Assembly (NCBI GenBank): GCA_018857735.1
Contig: JABMCL010000813.1
Location: 427,501-491,500 of the forward strand
DNA length: 64,000 nt
Direction: 5' to 3'
DNA from: Alviniconcha marisindica
Taxonomy: Eukaryota; Mollusca; Gastropoda; Provannidae
Each line of letters opens with the position of its first letter. Positions within the stretch are counted from its first letter, which is position 1. Below the pieces are notes generated by a model. That model was not told the origin of the DNA and searched no databases. It saw only the letters and a list, made by a program, of their open reading frames with translations. The translations under genes and the position numbers were made by a program. Below are positions 48,696 to 60,029 of the stretch, piece by piece.

Positions 48696-48836
48696 TGTAG
48701 ATTATTGTGTTGAATTACTTTTATTTGTGTTGGTTTTATGTAAAACGACACTTCCGCCCACCACTGAAACTGAAAGGACGCTGATTAAAAGCTTGAACTT
48801 TGAGGACGTCTCTGTATGCAGAATGCCTGTTCTACA
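48696..48836 (+). repeat. right LTR of the gypsy element
   Basis: 141 bp, near-identical to the left LTR over its first 110 bp. Confidence 0.88.
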
Positions 48837-50027
48837 GGCAGTAACTGCCTAGTTTCAGTCTCAGTTTCAGTCGTCAGTGGTGGTGCCACCGCTACAATCA
48901 CTGCCGGTACACCGACCACCTGTGACAACACTGCTTCAGTCGGCAGTTACGATACTGTAGCTGCTGTTGCCGTCAGTACCGCCTCCGACGACAGCGACAA
49001 CACCGCGGCCGTCAGCAGGGATGTGGCCCCGTCGGCTGATACCACCGCTGCTGGAACAACCATCGTCTCCGACGACAACGACAACACCTCGTCCTTCAGC
49101 AGTGATGTGGCTCCATCGATTGATGCCACCGCTGATGGAAAAACCATTATCTCCGACGACAGCGACAACACCGCGTCCGTCAGCAGTGATGCGGCCCCAT
49201 CGGCTCATGCCACCGCTGCTGTCTCCGACGACAGCGACGACAACATCGCGTCCGTCAGCAGTGATGCGGCCCCATCGGCTGATACCATCGCTACTGGAAC
49301 AACCATCGTCTCCGACGACAGCGACAACACCGCGTCATTTGGTGGTGATGATGCTGGCACTGCTGGGTCTCGAGGGTTCTCAGACCCGGCAGCTGCCCTC
49401 ACCACCAGCACGCCCATCCCCACTGACGACAGCGACAACGCCATCCCTGCCGGTGGTAATGCTGCCACAGCCCCAGTAGCTGTCATCACCACCATCCCCA
49501 CTGACGACAGCGACAACGCCATCCCTGCCGGTGGTAATGCTGCCACAGCCCCAGTAGCTGTCATCACCACCAGCACGCCCATCCCCACTGACGACAGCGA
49601 CAACGCCATCTCTGTCGGTGGTGATGCTGCCATTGCTGATGGGTCTCGAAGGTTCTCAGACCCGGCAGCTTCCATCACTGCCGACGCACCCAACCTCCAT
49701 TCTACCGATGAGTGCTGTTCGGACACCTTCATCTGCACACTGTGTAGTGCCGGAGTCCGCGTGCTCTTCGACCAGTTTAAGGTGGAACAGTCGAACAGCC
49801 TGAAATCCGTCGTGACTGGACTGAACAACGACTTGAGAGATGTGAGACAAGAAAACTTTGACATGAAAGCTACCCTTGAGCGCAACATAAGGAAAATCAA
49901 GGCTCTTGAAGACCGTCTCTCTAAATGTTCAGTTTCTCCCATCAGGCCGTTCCCCAAATGCACAGAAGCTGGATGGACAGACCCAAACAGGCCTTCTGCC
50001 GATGCCCCAAACCCCTCCGACCGATAA
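48837..50027 (+). pseudogene. LINE ORF1, N-terminal part: Asp/Ser/Thr repeat region and coiled coil
   Basis: The frame carries about eight imperfect repeats around SDDSDNTASVSSDAAPSADT, then CSDTFICTLCSAG (possible zinc-finger cysteines) and a coiled coil (SVVTGLNNDLRDVRQENFDM). The open frame technically starts at 48816 inside the LTR, which is an accident of the insertion. It ends by frameshift before the esterase domain. Confidence 0.75.
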
Positions 50028-50733
50028 AAGTACAACATCCCTTTTCTCCACCACCACTGACACGACCACTGACTCTTCCACCCTCAACTCGGAACAATCA
50101 AAGCAGCTGTCTACAAACAAAACAGCGGCTGATAGCTCTGCCGACAGCGCCATACCAGACATCCGAGTGAACAGATCCAGACAGGTTCCTCCTTCATTGC
50201 GACTCCCTAAGGAAGGCAGCCTAGCTGCCCTCCTGATTGGTGACTCCAATCTGCGCCATGTGGACAGACGAAGGCTGGACCAAAACGGTAAAATCCATGT
50301 CAGGACGGTTGGGGGAGCTACAGCCGGTGATTTCTCAGCTAGCCTGACCAACCAATCACCCCGAGAGGACACTAGTCATGTTATTGTCCACATTGGCACC
50401 AACGACTGCTCGGGCACTAACTATGACAAGCAGCTGGTCACTGTCAGCTTCCTGGCGCTGGCCAAGCAACTGGTGAGGGTCTTCCCCAAAGCTGCCATAG
50501 CCTTCACCTCCATTCTCCCTCTAAACAGTGGATATACACAGGCCACAGGAGACACCAACCAAATGATAAGCAGCATGTGCTCTTCCTATGGCTTTGTATA
50601 TCTGCTGGAGCCCACTTTCAGCGCGAAGCAACCCCGACATAAGCTGAAGCAGCTCTTCTCCGACGTGGTACATCTAAACCAAAGAGGACTGGCGATCCTT
50701 CTGAGGAGAATCAATTTCCTTCCTTCCTCGTAG
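49906..50733 (+). pseudogene. LINE ORF1 esterase (SGNH hydrolase-like) domain
   Basis: AALLIGDSNLRHVDRRRL gives the GDS nucleophile block, HVIVHIGTNDCSGTNYD the block with the conserved G-x-N-D, and DVVHLNQRGLAILLRRI the C-terminal D-x-x-H dyad. This is the order of SGNH hydrolases and of LINE ORF1 esterases. All catalytic positions are present, although neighbouring frames are broken. Confidence 0.85.
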
Positions 50734-51418
50734 CCAGAGTGGACAACCTGCCACACACAAAGCTAACACGCCAGCAACGACCCCGGGTGGAGATAACGTT
50801 AAAAGTGCTTGTGATGCTGCTGTCCGAAAACTGGAGTCGGCCTCACGACGAACGCAAGATCCCCACAAGGACAGCCACAAAGTCAACCACAAAGATGGCC
50901 ACCAGTCACATCAGCCTCACTACCGTGTCGATACCAACCGCACGAAATCGTCCACTGGCACAGCTGCTATCCACCGGCGACACCCAGGCGGCCCATCATT
51001 GCCGGACGGTGGTGCTGCTGTGACCCGCGGTTCTCATGACGGTTCACGCCTCGAGCCACCATACAGTGGCCCCCCCCCACCTGCCCAGTGGCCTCCCCTT
51101 GCTGGAGGCCCGCCGCCACATGAGCCACCACCCAGTGGCTGCCCACAGGACCGATGGCCACGGCACCCTGCTAGCGGCATGTCCATGCGAAACGGGGAGA
51201 ACCAGCAGAACCGGGGGTCGCAGCTGCGCCATCATGGCCTTTATGACGGTCCTCACTGCATGACGCCGCCCAGGGGCCCCCCACCATTCCAGTGGCACCA
51301 CTCCGGCGGCCCGCCCATGCCTCCCTTCCCCTATCCCTTCCCCTGGCACTTCAACCCCTACAACCCATGGCCTCCGCATCATAGCTATGTCCAGCAGCCC
51401 CGATCCCAGTCTCAGTAA
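50734..51418 (+). pseudogene. LINE ORF1, Pro/His-rich C-terminal tail
   Basis: Mostly in the frame 50999-51418, rich in Pro, Gly, His and Gln (GPPPPAQWPPLAGGPPPHEP). It is frameshifted relative to the esterase and probably the nucleic-acid-binding tail of ORF1. Confidence 0.6.
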
Positions 51419-51779
51419 ATGATCTTTGTAGCGTAGCGTCCTCCAGGCTTATTTGAAGCTCATTCTTCCCCTTCTGAAAAGGTATAAAAGTGTTACTGTT
51501 CCCGTTCTAACAAGGTATACAAGCGTAACTGCGACGTCCAGCATTTATTACAATACTAGTTTACTGCGTAATAATAACGGATCTAGTCAGTTGGACCTTT
51601 TTATTTGTGTAAATTATCCTGGAAGTTCATTTTACGAACGTGTTTGTTCTATTGTCTTTTTGCTGCCCCTTTGCGTGCTTTGTTTTCGTTAATTTTACGA
51701 TTCTGTTGAATTTGGTTTTGCGCTCTCTTTGTGTAAACGTACTTTTTTTCGAGTGTTAGTGTTTTCTTTTCTTTTTCAG

Positions 51780-52796
51780 GTTTGCTCTCTTTTCATAATT
51801 TCCATCGTCGTCCAATGTTGCGCGTTGGTCATCAGAATGTGTACCATTTGTATAACAAGGTTCCTGATCTGTGTGTATTCCTTAGCCAGTCAACGCCTAA
51901 CTATAACATTTTTGGTATCACAGAGTCACGACTAGACTCCAGAATTTCTGACCAGGATATCAACAGTCCAAATTATTGTATTTCGAGAAAAGATTCAATT
52001 GTTATTGGACAGACTGGTATTGCAGTATACATACACAACTCTATTGCTGACATTACACACAGGCGTCAAGACCTTGAAAGTGACCTTGTGAATGCATTTG
52101 GCTTGAACTGAAACCAAGTACGAACGCTCCTAATATTTTTGTGTTTATTTTATACAGAAACCCTTCTGCTTCTTATGAATGGTTTGACAACTTTGTACAA
52201 ATGATAGATAACATCCATACTGTTAAACCCCATGCTGATATTCTTGTACTAGGAGATTTTAATATTGATTTACTAAAGCCACACTCTTCCTGGGACTCTA
52301 CTATTACACTGCTAGGCTTAACCCAACTTGTGAAATCACCTACTAGAATTACACAGACGTCTGCCACTCTTATTGACCATATATATACAAACAACCCAGA
52401 CGTAATCACCGAGTCAGTGTACCTGACCTGAGCATAAGTGACCATTGTCCCATCTCCTGTTCAAGATCGATTAAGCTTCCAAAATGTGAGCCCAAAACCC
52501 ATTCATATATATCATTTCGATCTTTCAAACATTTTAACAACGCTGCCTTTTTCAATGACCTGCAATGGGCCCCGATCACTGAAGTCCTGAATTGTACTGA
52601 TCCCGATAAAGCCTTGGCGACATGGTACAATGTCTATCTCACTGTTGTCAATAGACATGCACCTTTAAAGCGCAAGCGGGTAAAACATCCAAAGTTACCA
52701 CCATGGCTTAACAAAGGCATCAAGGAAACAATGGCAGAGAGAGACAAACTAAAGAGAGAAAAATGTTTCCCTGAATACAAGAAATTAAGAAATTAA
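51780..52796 (+). pseudogene. LINE ORF2 endonuclease (APE type)
   Basis: LRVGHQNVYHLYNKVPDL and NIFGITESRLDSRISD match the start of APE endonucleases. DILVLGDFNIDL and ATLIDHIYTN follow, and SDHCPI appears in a shifted frame. Stops at 52109 and 52429 break it. The last 60 codons (52614-52796) lead into the RT and are cut at the TTAA site. Confidence 0.85.
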
Positions 52797-53073
52797 AGGA
52801 AAAGTCCAAGGTTTTTAAGTATGCAAAATGATCATCGAAATGATTGACAAATGAGTCACTAGTTTGAGATTTAATGAAATAAAAAATGAAGAAAAATGTT
52901 TATGTTGGTTTTTAATCGAATTTATTTTCTGTAGGCTGGCCGAGACTGCTGTCTCGGGTTCTCCATCAGTCACGTGACTTTCTCGGAAGTGACGTCAGTC
53001 TGGGAGTCAGTGGGGTTGCCATCTTAGATTGTTCATTGAAGTGTATACGTGTGGTCGACAAAAAGCTCTAACC

Positions 53074-53316
53074 ATGCCGGCCTACTGTGTTGCAGCAAAC
53101 TGTAACAACTCACACGCAAACCCAAAGCATAACTATGCACGAGTTCCCGCGGAATCGACCCGCTGTGAGGCGAAAATGGGTCAAATTTGTACCATTCAAA
53201 CGAGCTTTGATGCTGCCCATCAGCCCATTTGTTGTAGCGAGCACTTCGCTGAGTGCGATTTCGTAAACTTTATGGCGGAATACCAAATGGGGTTTGCTTC
53301 AAAGCGGAATTTGTAG
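53074..53316 (+). CDS. THAP-like zinc-finger fragment
   Basis: 80 codons from MPAYCVAANC to a TAG. C-x4-C near the N-terminus and C-x2-H-F (CCSEHF) about 45 residues later follow the THAP C2CH order. The usual Trp of THAP domains is missing in this frame, but a KWVKF-like string lies in the next frame, hinting at a small pair of frameshifts. It is probably a transposase N-terminal remnant, not a host gene. The stop coincides with the PLE target duplication. Confidence 0.65.
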   Translation: MPAYCVAANCNNSHANPKHNYARVPAESTRCEAKMGQICTIQTSFDAAHQPICCSEHFAECDFVNFMAEYQMGFASKRNL

Positions 53317-54738
53317 GGCTGTCCACAGGGTAACCGACTTGGAAAATTCAAGCTCGAATCTCCAAAGATGAAGCTGACGAGCAGCTAGCGCACAGCATGA
53401 TATCAAAAACTGAGAGATACTCTGATACCCTGAAACAAGCGCTAATAAGGCCCAAAGACAAAAGTCTAACACGAATGCCTACGGCAGAAAGGCCGGAAAG
53501 AAAGAGACTGTACACAAATCCCTTGTGGCAAAAGAAAAGAACAGACCACAAATGTTGTGGCAAAGAAAGAAAGAAAGATCAAACCACAAATGCTGGTGCA
53601 AACAAAAAATGGCTGCCCTAATCAGGAAAGCAAACATCTGACACCAAATGGAGAGAAAAAAACACAGCTGAAACCACCTCAAAACTCCAAACGGTTGCCT
53701 ACCTGCAAGCATAAGGTAGAGAGAGAGAAAAAAAAAAGAAAAAAAAATCACAACAGTCTAATAGACTACTGTCTGCAACAAAGGAGTGGACGACTACAGT
53801 CATAAGAGCACAGAGCAAAAATAACGGGCCAACAAACAAACAGATGGAAAGCCAAACTAACTAACTAATTCTAAACAAACCCTCACTAACCGGCTTCCAT
53901 CTAGAAAAACAAAGGCTGCAGACTGATAAGCAAAACGCTAACCCAGGACTACCGATGACAAAGCATCGGGATGAAAACAAATGCAGAGGACAAGAGAAAT
54001 ACAAAATGGTGCCCTAATCGGGCAAGCTAACAAGCGGGTATGAAATGGCCAATAAACCAAAGATGAAAAAGAAAGAACGCATGGTGAAAAAGAAGGGGAA
54101 AAGAGTTAGAAAACAACAACAACAACACTCTGAAAAGAAGAAGCAAGTAATGTCAGCGAGCAACGGGAAAAAGGGCCTGGATACACGTAATCCGTGTATA
54201 CGATACAACCCACTTAGCAGTGAAAACAACACGGAAAGGGCAACAGACGCTCAAAAACTACCCACACAAAGAAAGAATGAGCGGTCTCGTTAAACATCGA
54301 GACTCCCCCCCCTCACTTGTACATCGTAAATGAACGATATAACTCGAGAAACAAAAGGCAAGCCAAGAGAAAAACTGTGAATAGCAAGAACCGGTAACTA
54401 GCCCAAACCCTAACCTAGGGAAGCCACGAAATCGCTAGTTATTGAACTGGGAACGAACAAAACTTTTCATTTTTACATATGATGAAGCAAACAAGGATAA
54501 ATTGGGAAAATAAAATAAACGCCCAATAAGAGGCAGGCTCCTGATGAGGTCAAGCCTGTTGTGAAAGCTAAACAGAACGAAAGACTGAAACGCCACGCAC
54601 CTAACAAGGCCGAGAAAGGTGGAATAACAAGGAGGAAATAAACGAAGGCCCAACTACTGATAATGGCCCTCGGAGCTTCATCCTTTGGGGATTCGAACTG
54701 GAATGTTTTCCAAGTCGGTTACCCTGTGGCTACTAGCC
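53317..54738 (+). mobile_element. non-autonomous Penelope-like element with inverted ends
   Basis: Flanked by the 9-bp direct repeat AATTTGTAG (53308-53316 and 54739-54747). Its ends are inverted: about 53320-53374 (CCACAGGGTAACCGACTTGG) mirrors about 54674-54731 (CCAAGTCGGTTACCCTGTGG). The right half matches the PLE in bola1 intron 1, including the hammerhead-like core. Inside are Lys-rich frames (53397-53621, 54045-54293) without RT motifs. Confidence 0.75.
54536..54680 (+). ncRNA. second hammerhead-like motif, degenerate stem III
   Basis: CTGATGA (54541-54547); stem II GGTC/GACT (54548-54551 with 54583-54586) with inner helix CTGTT/AACAG (54556-54560 with 54571-54575); GAAA (54587-54590), then CGCC. 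The expected GGCGTC partner is GGCCCTC (54665-54671), so cleavage is doubtful. Confidence 0.55.
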
Positions 54739-54943
54739 AATTTGTAGCGACTCCCCAGAGTGACGTAGTACGCATATGTGCACATGATTTTCAGCGTCAT
54801 GGCGACGCTTTCGGTCGACAGAAAATGCCTGTTTTCATGCATTTATAACCCACAGATCACAATTTCACCTACATCATTGTTCTCAGCGAACTTTAACGGA
54901 AATCGTGTCAAAAATCACCCCAAACCTTGGACTTGTCCTTTAA

Positions 54944-56450
54944 GTAAAAAATCGTGTGAGAAAAGCCAAAAAAGAATACTTCCAAAAGCTCATAGAGTGT
55001 GATAACAATATAGCATCTGTGTGGCGTGCTTTAAATGTGTTTACGAAAGGATATCGTTCTACTTCTGCCGACATCCCGAAAAATCTAACTGCAAATGTTT
55101 TCAATAATCATTTCCTGTCTGTGTCAGAGTTATTAATAGAACCAAGAACAAATGTATATGAGTGCTCAAATCCTCTACATGATTTCTGCAAACAAAAAAA
55201 CTAGCAGGCAAGACCCATTTGTATCCCATATCTCTCCGTTTCGGAACTAGGCAAATACATATCGAGGCTGGAAAACAAAAAAATCGTCTGGTCTGGATGG
55301 TATAAGCAACCAGCTACTAAAATTGTCATTGCCATACATAATAGATTCGCTTACATATGTTTTTAACTTATGCATTGAGAAAAACGTTTTTCCGTCTGAG
55401 CTTAAAAAAGCCAAAGTGGTTCCGCTTCCAAAATCTACGGATAAAACAAATCCAACCAATTACAGACCAATATCACTTCTGTCTGTTTTGTCAAAGCTTC
55501 TCGAAAAGCATGTGCACATTTATTTAAATGATTACTTAGAAAGCGGCAACCCCCTTCACCCCTTTCGTCTGGATTTAGACTAAATACCCCTGAAAACGCA
55601 TTGGCACTCTACAAATTCTTGGCAAACAGCCTGAAAAAATCTGAGGTATCTGGAGTAGTATTCCTAACCCTTTTAGGTCGACCTGGTCGATCACGATACT
55701 CTATTGAAAAAGCCGCCTTTTATCTTAAAAACTCAATTCTCAAACATTTTTAAAATCATATCTTCATAATACAACCAATGCATCTTACTCCATGGCTCTT
55801 ACTCCTCAAAGAATCGTAAAGTATGGTGTTCACAAGGTTCTGTTTTGGGACCTATTTTTTTTAGCCTCTTTATCAATGACCTTCCATTACACGTGAAAGA
55901 TTATCGTTATTGGACATGCTGGCAGATGACACAACATGCCACATCTGGAAAAGATATTATGCAAATCAGAAGAAATACTGTGCAAGACAGCTTAGTAGGT
56001 ATAAACTGGTGTGATAAAAATCATATGGCCCTAAATCCATCAAGACCAAGTCTAGACAATCGCTACCAGACAAAAACCCCAGTTGTCACCATTCCCACTC
56101 GTTCGTTTCTAAACGGGGCCCAAAATTGATCAAGTGTAAAACCCCGTCTTTATTTAAACCATAGACAATAAACTTCGCTGGGACTCAATATTAAAAATGG
56201 GGTGAAAAACATTTTTCAAGACGAGTTTTCCCTTCTGTCGAAATTAAGGTAATCGTAGACATCGACACAAGAAAACTGTTCTTCAATGCCCACATTAAAC
56301 TTCACATTGATTTGCGTCAGTCGTGTGGGGATGGGTGTTCCTCGAGTTTTTCTCTGCACGAAGAGCTGTAAAGTTAACCCTTCCAGAACAACTCTAACAC
56401 TGCCCAAAATTAAGGATGAGAATAAACCCTGCAAAAAAACAACTTAAATA
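54944..56450 (+). pseudogene. LINE ORF2 reverse transcriptase, degenerate
   Basis: RKAKKEYFQKLIECDNN continues the ORF2 sequence cut at 52796. SGLDGISNQLLK, FPSELKKAKVVPLPK and TNYRPISLLSVLSKLLEK follow, then GPIFFSLFINDLP and LADDT (the catalytic YxDD-like box, near 55920, in another frame). Several stops and shifts, increasingly eroded after 56100. Confidence 0.85.
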
Positions 56451-56859
56451 TAACAAATTTTTTGTTCTGTCAGGGCCCTTTTACAATGAGGCCCCAGAGT
56501 ACTATCTTACCTGAAAAAAACACAGTCCCCCTCACGCTATTCACCCCCCTAGAACTACACCTTAAGTTTGGCCAGGCCCAAGGGAAGAATATTAAAACGT
56601 AAAACCCTTTCTCTTGGTGCTTTTAGGAACCCACCCCATCGCCTTTGTCTCTTTTCAGCTCCTTCAACAAACTTTGTCCCAAATTTAAAATAGTTCATAG
56701 TGGCTGTGAAATAACCCTCCCCCAATTTTCACTGCGTGATGTACCCCCACCCCCCCCCCCCGCCCCCCCTGTTTTAAAGTGGATGGTTCTTTTTTCTTTT
56801 TTTCTCCCCCCCCCCCCCCAAATAGTTTAAATCAAATTGTTTTTTATTAGTTTGTTTAT

Positions 56860-58380
56860 TGTAACGGTTGATGCCCTTAATCCTTGAAATAGTTTTGTTG
56901 GAATTCTCATGTATCAAATTTCATTTACTCATTCATGCCTGTATGTATATAAATTATGCCTGTAATTTTATATTTACTCATCAGTAGCTTCGCAAGGACT
57001 AGTTGTTAGACGGGTTTTGACTGAACCTAAACTACAATCCTTGTAAAATAAAGTTTTAGAGCTCGAGTTCCAGTTCTCTGTCTCTTTCAGACAGAAGAGA
57101 GACTGGGGTTTTCGAGTGATTGCTATTGCAATGACTGGTCATTTGAGACCTATTTTATACACAGATACAACTCCGCCCAGTCCTTCCGACTGCCTTCCGC
57201 CCCCCCCCCCCCCCCCCCCCCTTCCTTCTCCCTTACTGTTCTTTTATAAGATAACATTGACTGCTTCCGTTTTCTTTTCCGATAGTAGTCATATGAACTG
57301 ATCAGATGTTCTGCTGCTTCATTTGCTCATAATATGCTCACCGTATGCTCATAATATGTAACTGAATGGTGTATGGCATGTGTTCATCTGGCGCTGTAAG
57401 CACGCTATGTTTTGTGTGGAAATTCTCATGTATAACGTTTCACTCACTCATTCATGCCTATATTATGTATATAAGTAATGCCGTGTAATTTGATATCTAT
57501 TTATCAGTAGCTTAGCAAGGACTAGTTGTTAGACAGGTTTTTGACTGAACCTAAACTACAATCCTTGTAAAATAAAGTTTTCGAGTTCGAGTTCGAGTTC
57601 TCTCTCACCTCTCTCCTCTCTCCCCCCCCCCCCCCCCCTCCCCCCCCCCCCCCCCCCCTCCCCTCCCGCCCTTACTGTTCTTTATAAGATAAGCATTTAC
57701 TGCTTCTTTTTCTTTTTTTCTTTTTTTCTTTTTTTTACCCTTCCTCATTTACTGGTTGTATGCTCATAATGTATAACTGAGTGATGTATGCATGTCAGTG
57801 TACATCTGGCGCTGTGAACACGCTATGTTTCGTGTGGAAATTCTCATGTATCAAATTTCACTCACTCATTCATGCCTATATGTATACAAATGATGCCTGT
57901 AATTTTTTATTTTATCATCAGTAGCTTCGCAAGGACTAGTTGTCAGACGGGTTTTCAGTGACTGAACCTAAACTACAGTCCTTATAAAATAAAGTTTGAG
58001 AGCTCGAGTTCGAGTTCTCTGTCTCTCAGACAGAGAGAGAGACTGAGATTTTCGAGTGATTGCCATTGCAATGACTGGTCATTTGAGACCTATTTTAGAC
58101 ATCCATAAAACTTCACCCAGTCCTTCCGACTGCATGTGAGAATGCCCCCCCCCCCCCCCCCCCCCTTTTTTTTCTTTATTTCTTTTTTCGCTCCCTCTCC
58201 TTTACTGTTCTTTTCCGATACTAGTCATAATTATGAACTGATCAGATGTTCTGCTGCTTTATTTGCTGGTTGGATGATCACAATATGTAACTGAGTGACT
58301 TATGGCATGTGATCATCTGGCGCTGTGAACACGCTATGTTTGTGTGGAAATTCTCATGTATAACGTTTCACTCACTCATT
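56860..58380 (+). repeat. LINE 3' end in four tandem copies
   Basis: The segment GGAAATTCTCATGTAT ... CACTCATTCATGCCT ... CAGTAGCTTAGCAAGGACTA ... ACTACAATCCTTGTAAAATA then AAGTTTT(CGAGTT)n starts at about 56898, 57417, 57835 and 58345. Offsets are about 519, 418 and 510 bp, with C-runs between. The fourth copy is cut by a (CA)n tract. Confidence 0.9.
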
Positions 58381-58384
58381 CATG

Positions 58385-58385
<1 letters not shown>

Positions 58386-58437
<52 letters not shown>

Positions 58438-58440
58438 CAC
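58386..58440. repeat. (CA)n microsatellite
   Basis: Truncates the fourth LINE-tail copy. Confidence 0.95.
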
Positions 58441-58599
58441 TGTGTTGCCTGAAATGGAGGCGGGTATGCTGTATACGTCACTCGGGTCAGGAAAATGGGG
58501 ATGGGAGCACATCTAGTTTTGAGGGCGTAACTGCCGCGCTGGTGTTTATGTAGGCTACCTTGTATATTTACTCGCATGCCAGACGAGAGTTGCCGCGGG

Positions 58600-58720
58600 C
58601 GATTCAGATTTGTCTTGTTGTGTTCATGTGACGTCTGTCGAGTGCTTTTCAGTAACTCCCTTTGTTTTCGTAATGGCCCGCTGACTGGGCGTAAAACACA
58701 AAGTTACTTACTTACTTACC
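58600..58720 (+). repeat. SINE 3' end with (CTTA)n tail
   Basis: CTGACTGGGCGTAAAACAC followed by CTTA repeats, a tail type common in tRNA-derived SINEs. The tRNA head was not located. Confidence 0.45.
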
Positions 58721-59104
58721 CTTTGTTTTAATTCTTTTCTTTGCCCCCGTGGTTTTATGCAGTTTCAGTTTCAAATCAGATTTGTCAGTGTCAGTGACTG
58801 GATGTTGAAAACACCGTCAAGCGTCGTATCTAGCGTATCGGCTACCCATGTCTCCTTCATCTCGGTTGTTTCCTAGGCAACGAGTGCACGTGACTTTCCG
58901 GTCCAATGTCAAAGGGGCAGTGCGCGCGACACGGGGCAGCTAGGCCACTAACAAATGTGCGCGTGGCACGTGATGAGTGAAAAGTTGTAGCTGTTTCTGA
59001 AAAGTTGTAGCTGTTTGTGTCAGTTCGGAAACGCAAACAAATACCGGCCCAGCTCATTTACTATGAAGAAGTTTTCTTTTCTTGCGTGAAACGGAACAAA
59101 ATTG

Positions 59105-59390
59105 AAAATTGCTAGCGTTCTAAAACAAGATCCAAACACATAAAAGGTTAAAAAGAACGCTATTTATTTTGACAAAACACAACATGCGAATTTTCAGGTA
59201 AGCCCCTTTTCAAGTTTTTCGGTTCTGTTGGGCGAAATTGTGGGGCGGGGGCGGGGGTCTCTAAAACAAGACTGCTACAGTTCTAAAACAACATCCAATC
59301 ACGTACAAGGTTAAAAAGCAACGCTATTCATTCGGACAAAACTCGGCGTGCGTTTTCGGGGTAATGACCTTTTTCAAGCTACAAAACACC
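59105..59390. repeat. diverged tandem duplication, about 165 bp
   Basis: Two copies of a segment with GTTCTAAAACAA, AAGGTTAAAAAG and AACGCTATT, then RCGTTTTCGGG/GCGAATTTTCAGG and a T-run. Confidence 0.7.
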
Positions 59391-59587
59391 ACTTAAACAA
59401 CAGTTAAACGGTGAAATATGAGATGTAGGACACTTATGGTTGACCTGTTTTGTTATGTTGGTTCATTTGTGTTTGGAAAAATGCTGGCATGATAATTACG
59501 TGTAATACACCTACAGGTGTGGTGTAATGAATATTATATGAGGTACGAATTACTGAAATGGCACAAGAAGAAGTGACACAGTCAAAG

Positions 59588-59734
59588 GAGGGTGGGGGGT
59601 CGGGTTGGGGGTGGGTGGGTGGGGGTGGGGGGGGGGGGGGCTGAGCTTTGGAATAGGAAGCAATGGGTTTTTACACACACACACACATTCACATACGCAC
59701 GCACGCACACACACTCACACACACACGCACGCAT

Positions 59735-59765
<31 letters not shown>

Positions 59766-59905
59766 CACAAACACGCACGCGCGCGGGCACATGCACGCAC
59801 GCACACACACACACACCATGCAAACACACGCACGCACTGAGGCACGCGCGCGCGCATGCGCGCACACACACTGACACGCGCACGCACGCACGCACACACA
59901 ATGAT
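59588..59905. repeat. G-rich and (CA)n/(CACG)n microsatellite
   Basis: G-run to 59640, then a CA/CACGCACG compound tract. Long overlapping frames are artefacts. Confidence 0.95.
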
Positions 59906-60029
59906 ACAGACTTAGAAGAAAACTGGGCGGAGGAGATGGTTGAATTCTTCATTCAGACACTACCCAGAAGACATAGTCAAAACCGCTCCGGGTTGAGACG
60001 GTCAAGACCCCATTTCCCCGCTCTCTCTT

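Larger units (their letters stand above)
44040..48836 (+). mobile_element. Ty3/gypsy LTR retrotransposon, degenerate
   Basis: Direct repeats of 150 bp (44040-44189) and 141 bp (48696-48836), both beginning TGTAG and ending CTACA, bound gag- and pol-like sequence. A primer-binding-site-like TGGTGACAGAAGCG follows the left LTR at once, and a purine tract GAGAAGGAAGA precedes the right LTR. The flanking 5-mers GACAG and GGCAG agree at 4 of 5 positions, so the target duplication is uncertain. Frameshifts in gag and pol make it non-autonomous. It lies in what appears to be a LINE. Confidence 0.92.
52797..54939. mobile_element. Kolobok-like TTAA transposon with THAP remnant
   Basis: Flanked by TTAA on both sides (52793-52796 and 54940-54943). 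Terminal inverted repeats: left AGGAAAAGTCCAAGGTTT, right (reverse complement) AGGACAAGTCCAAGGTTT, one mismatch in 18. It encodes a THAP-like domain. TTAA target sites with a THAP domain are features of the Kolobok superfamily; piggyBac also uses TTAA. A 1.4-kb PLE lies inside, so the element proper is about 0.7 kb and lacks a transposase core. Confidence 0.75.
48837..57060 (+). mobile_element. CR1-like LINE, degenerate, interrupted
   Basis: Order: ORF1 with coiled coil and SGNH-type esterase (48837-51418), ORF2 with APE endonuclease (51780-52796) and RT (54944-56450), then a 3' UTR with AATAAAGTTTTAGAGCTCGA at about 57040. ORF2 is split at a TTAA by the element 52797-54939. An esterase in ORF1 is known from CR1-type LINEs. 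Many frameshifts and stops mean it is inactive. Confidence 0.85.

Noticed and set aside
48816..48836. Start codon of the 403-aa frame
   Set aside because: It lies in the right LTR; the LINE sequence begins after it.
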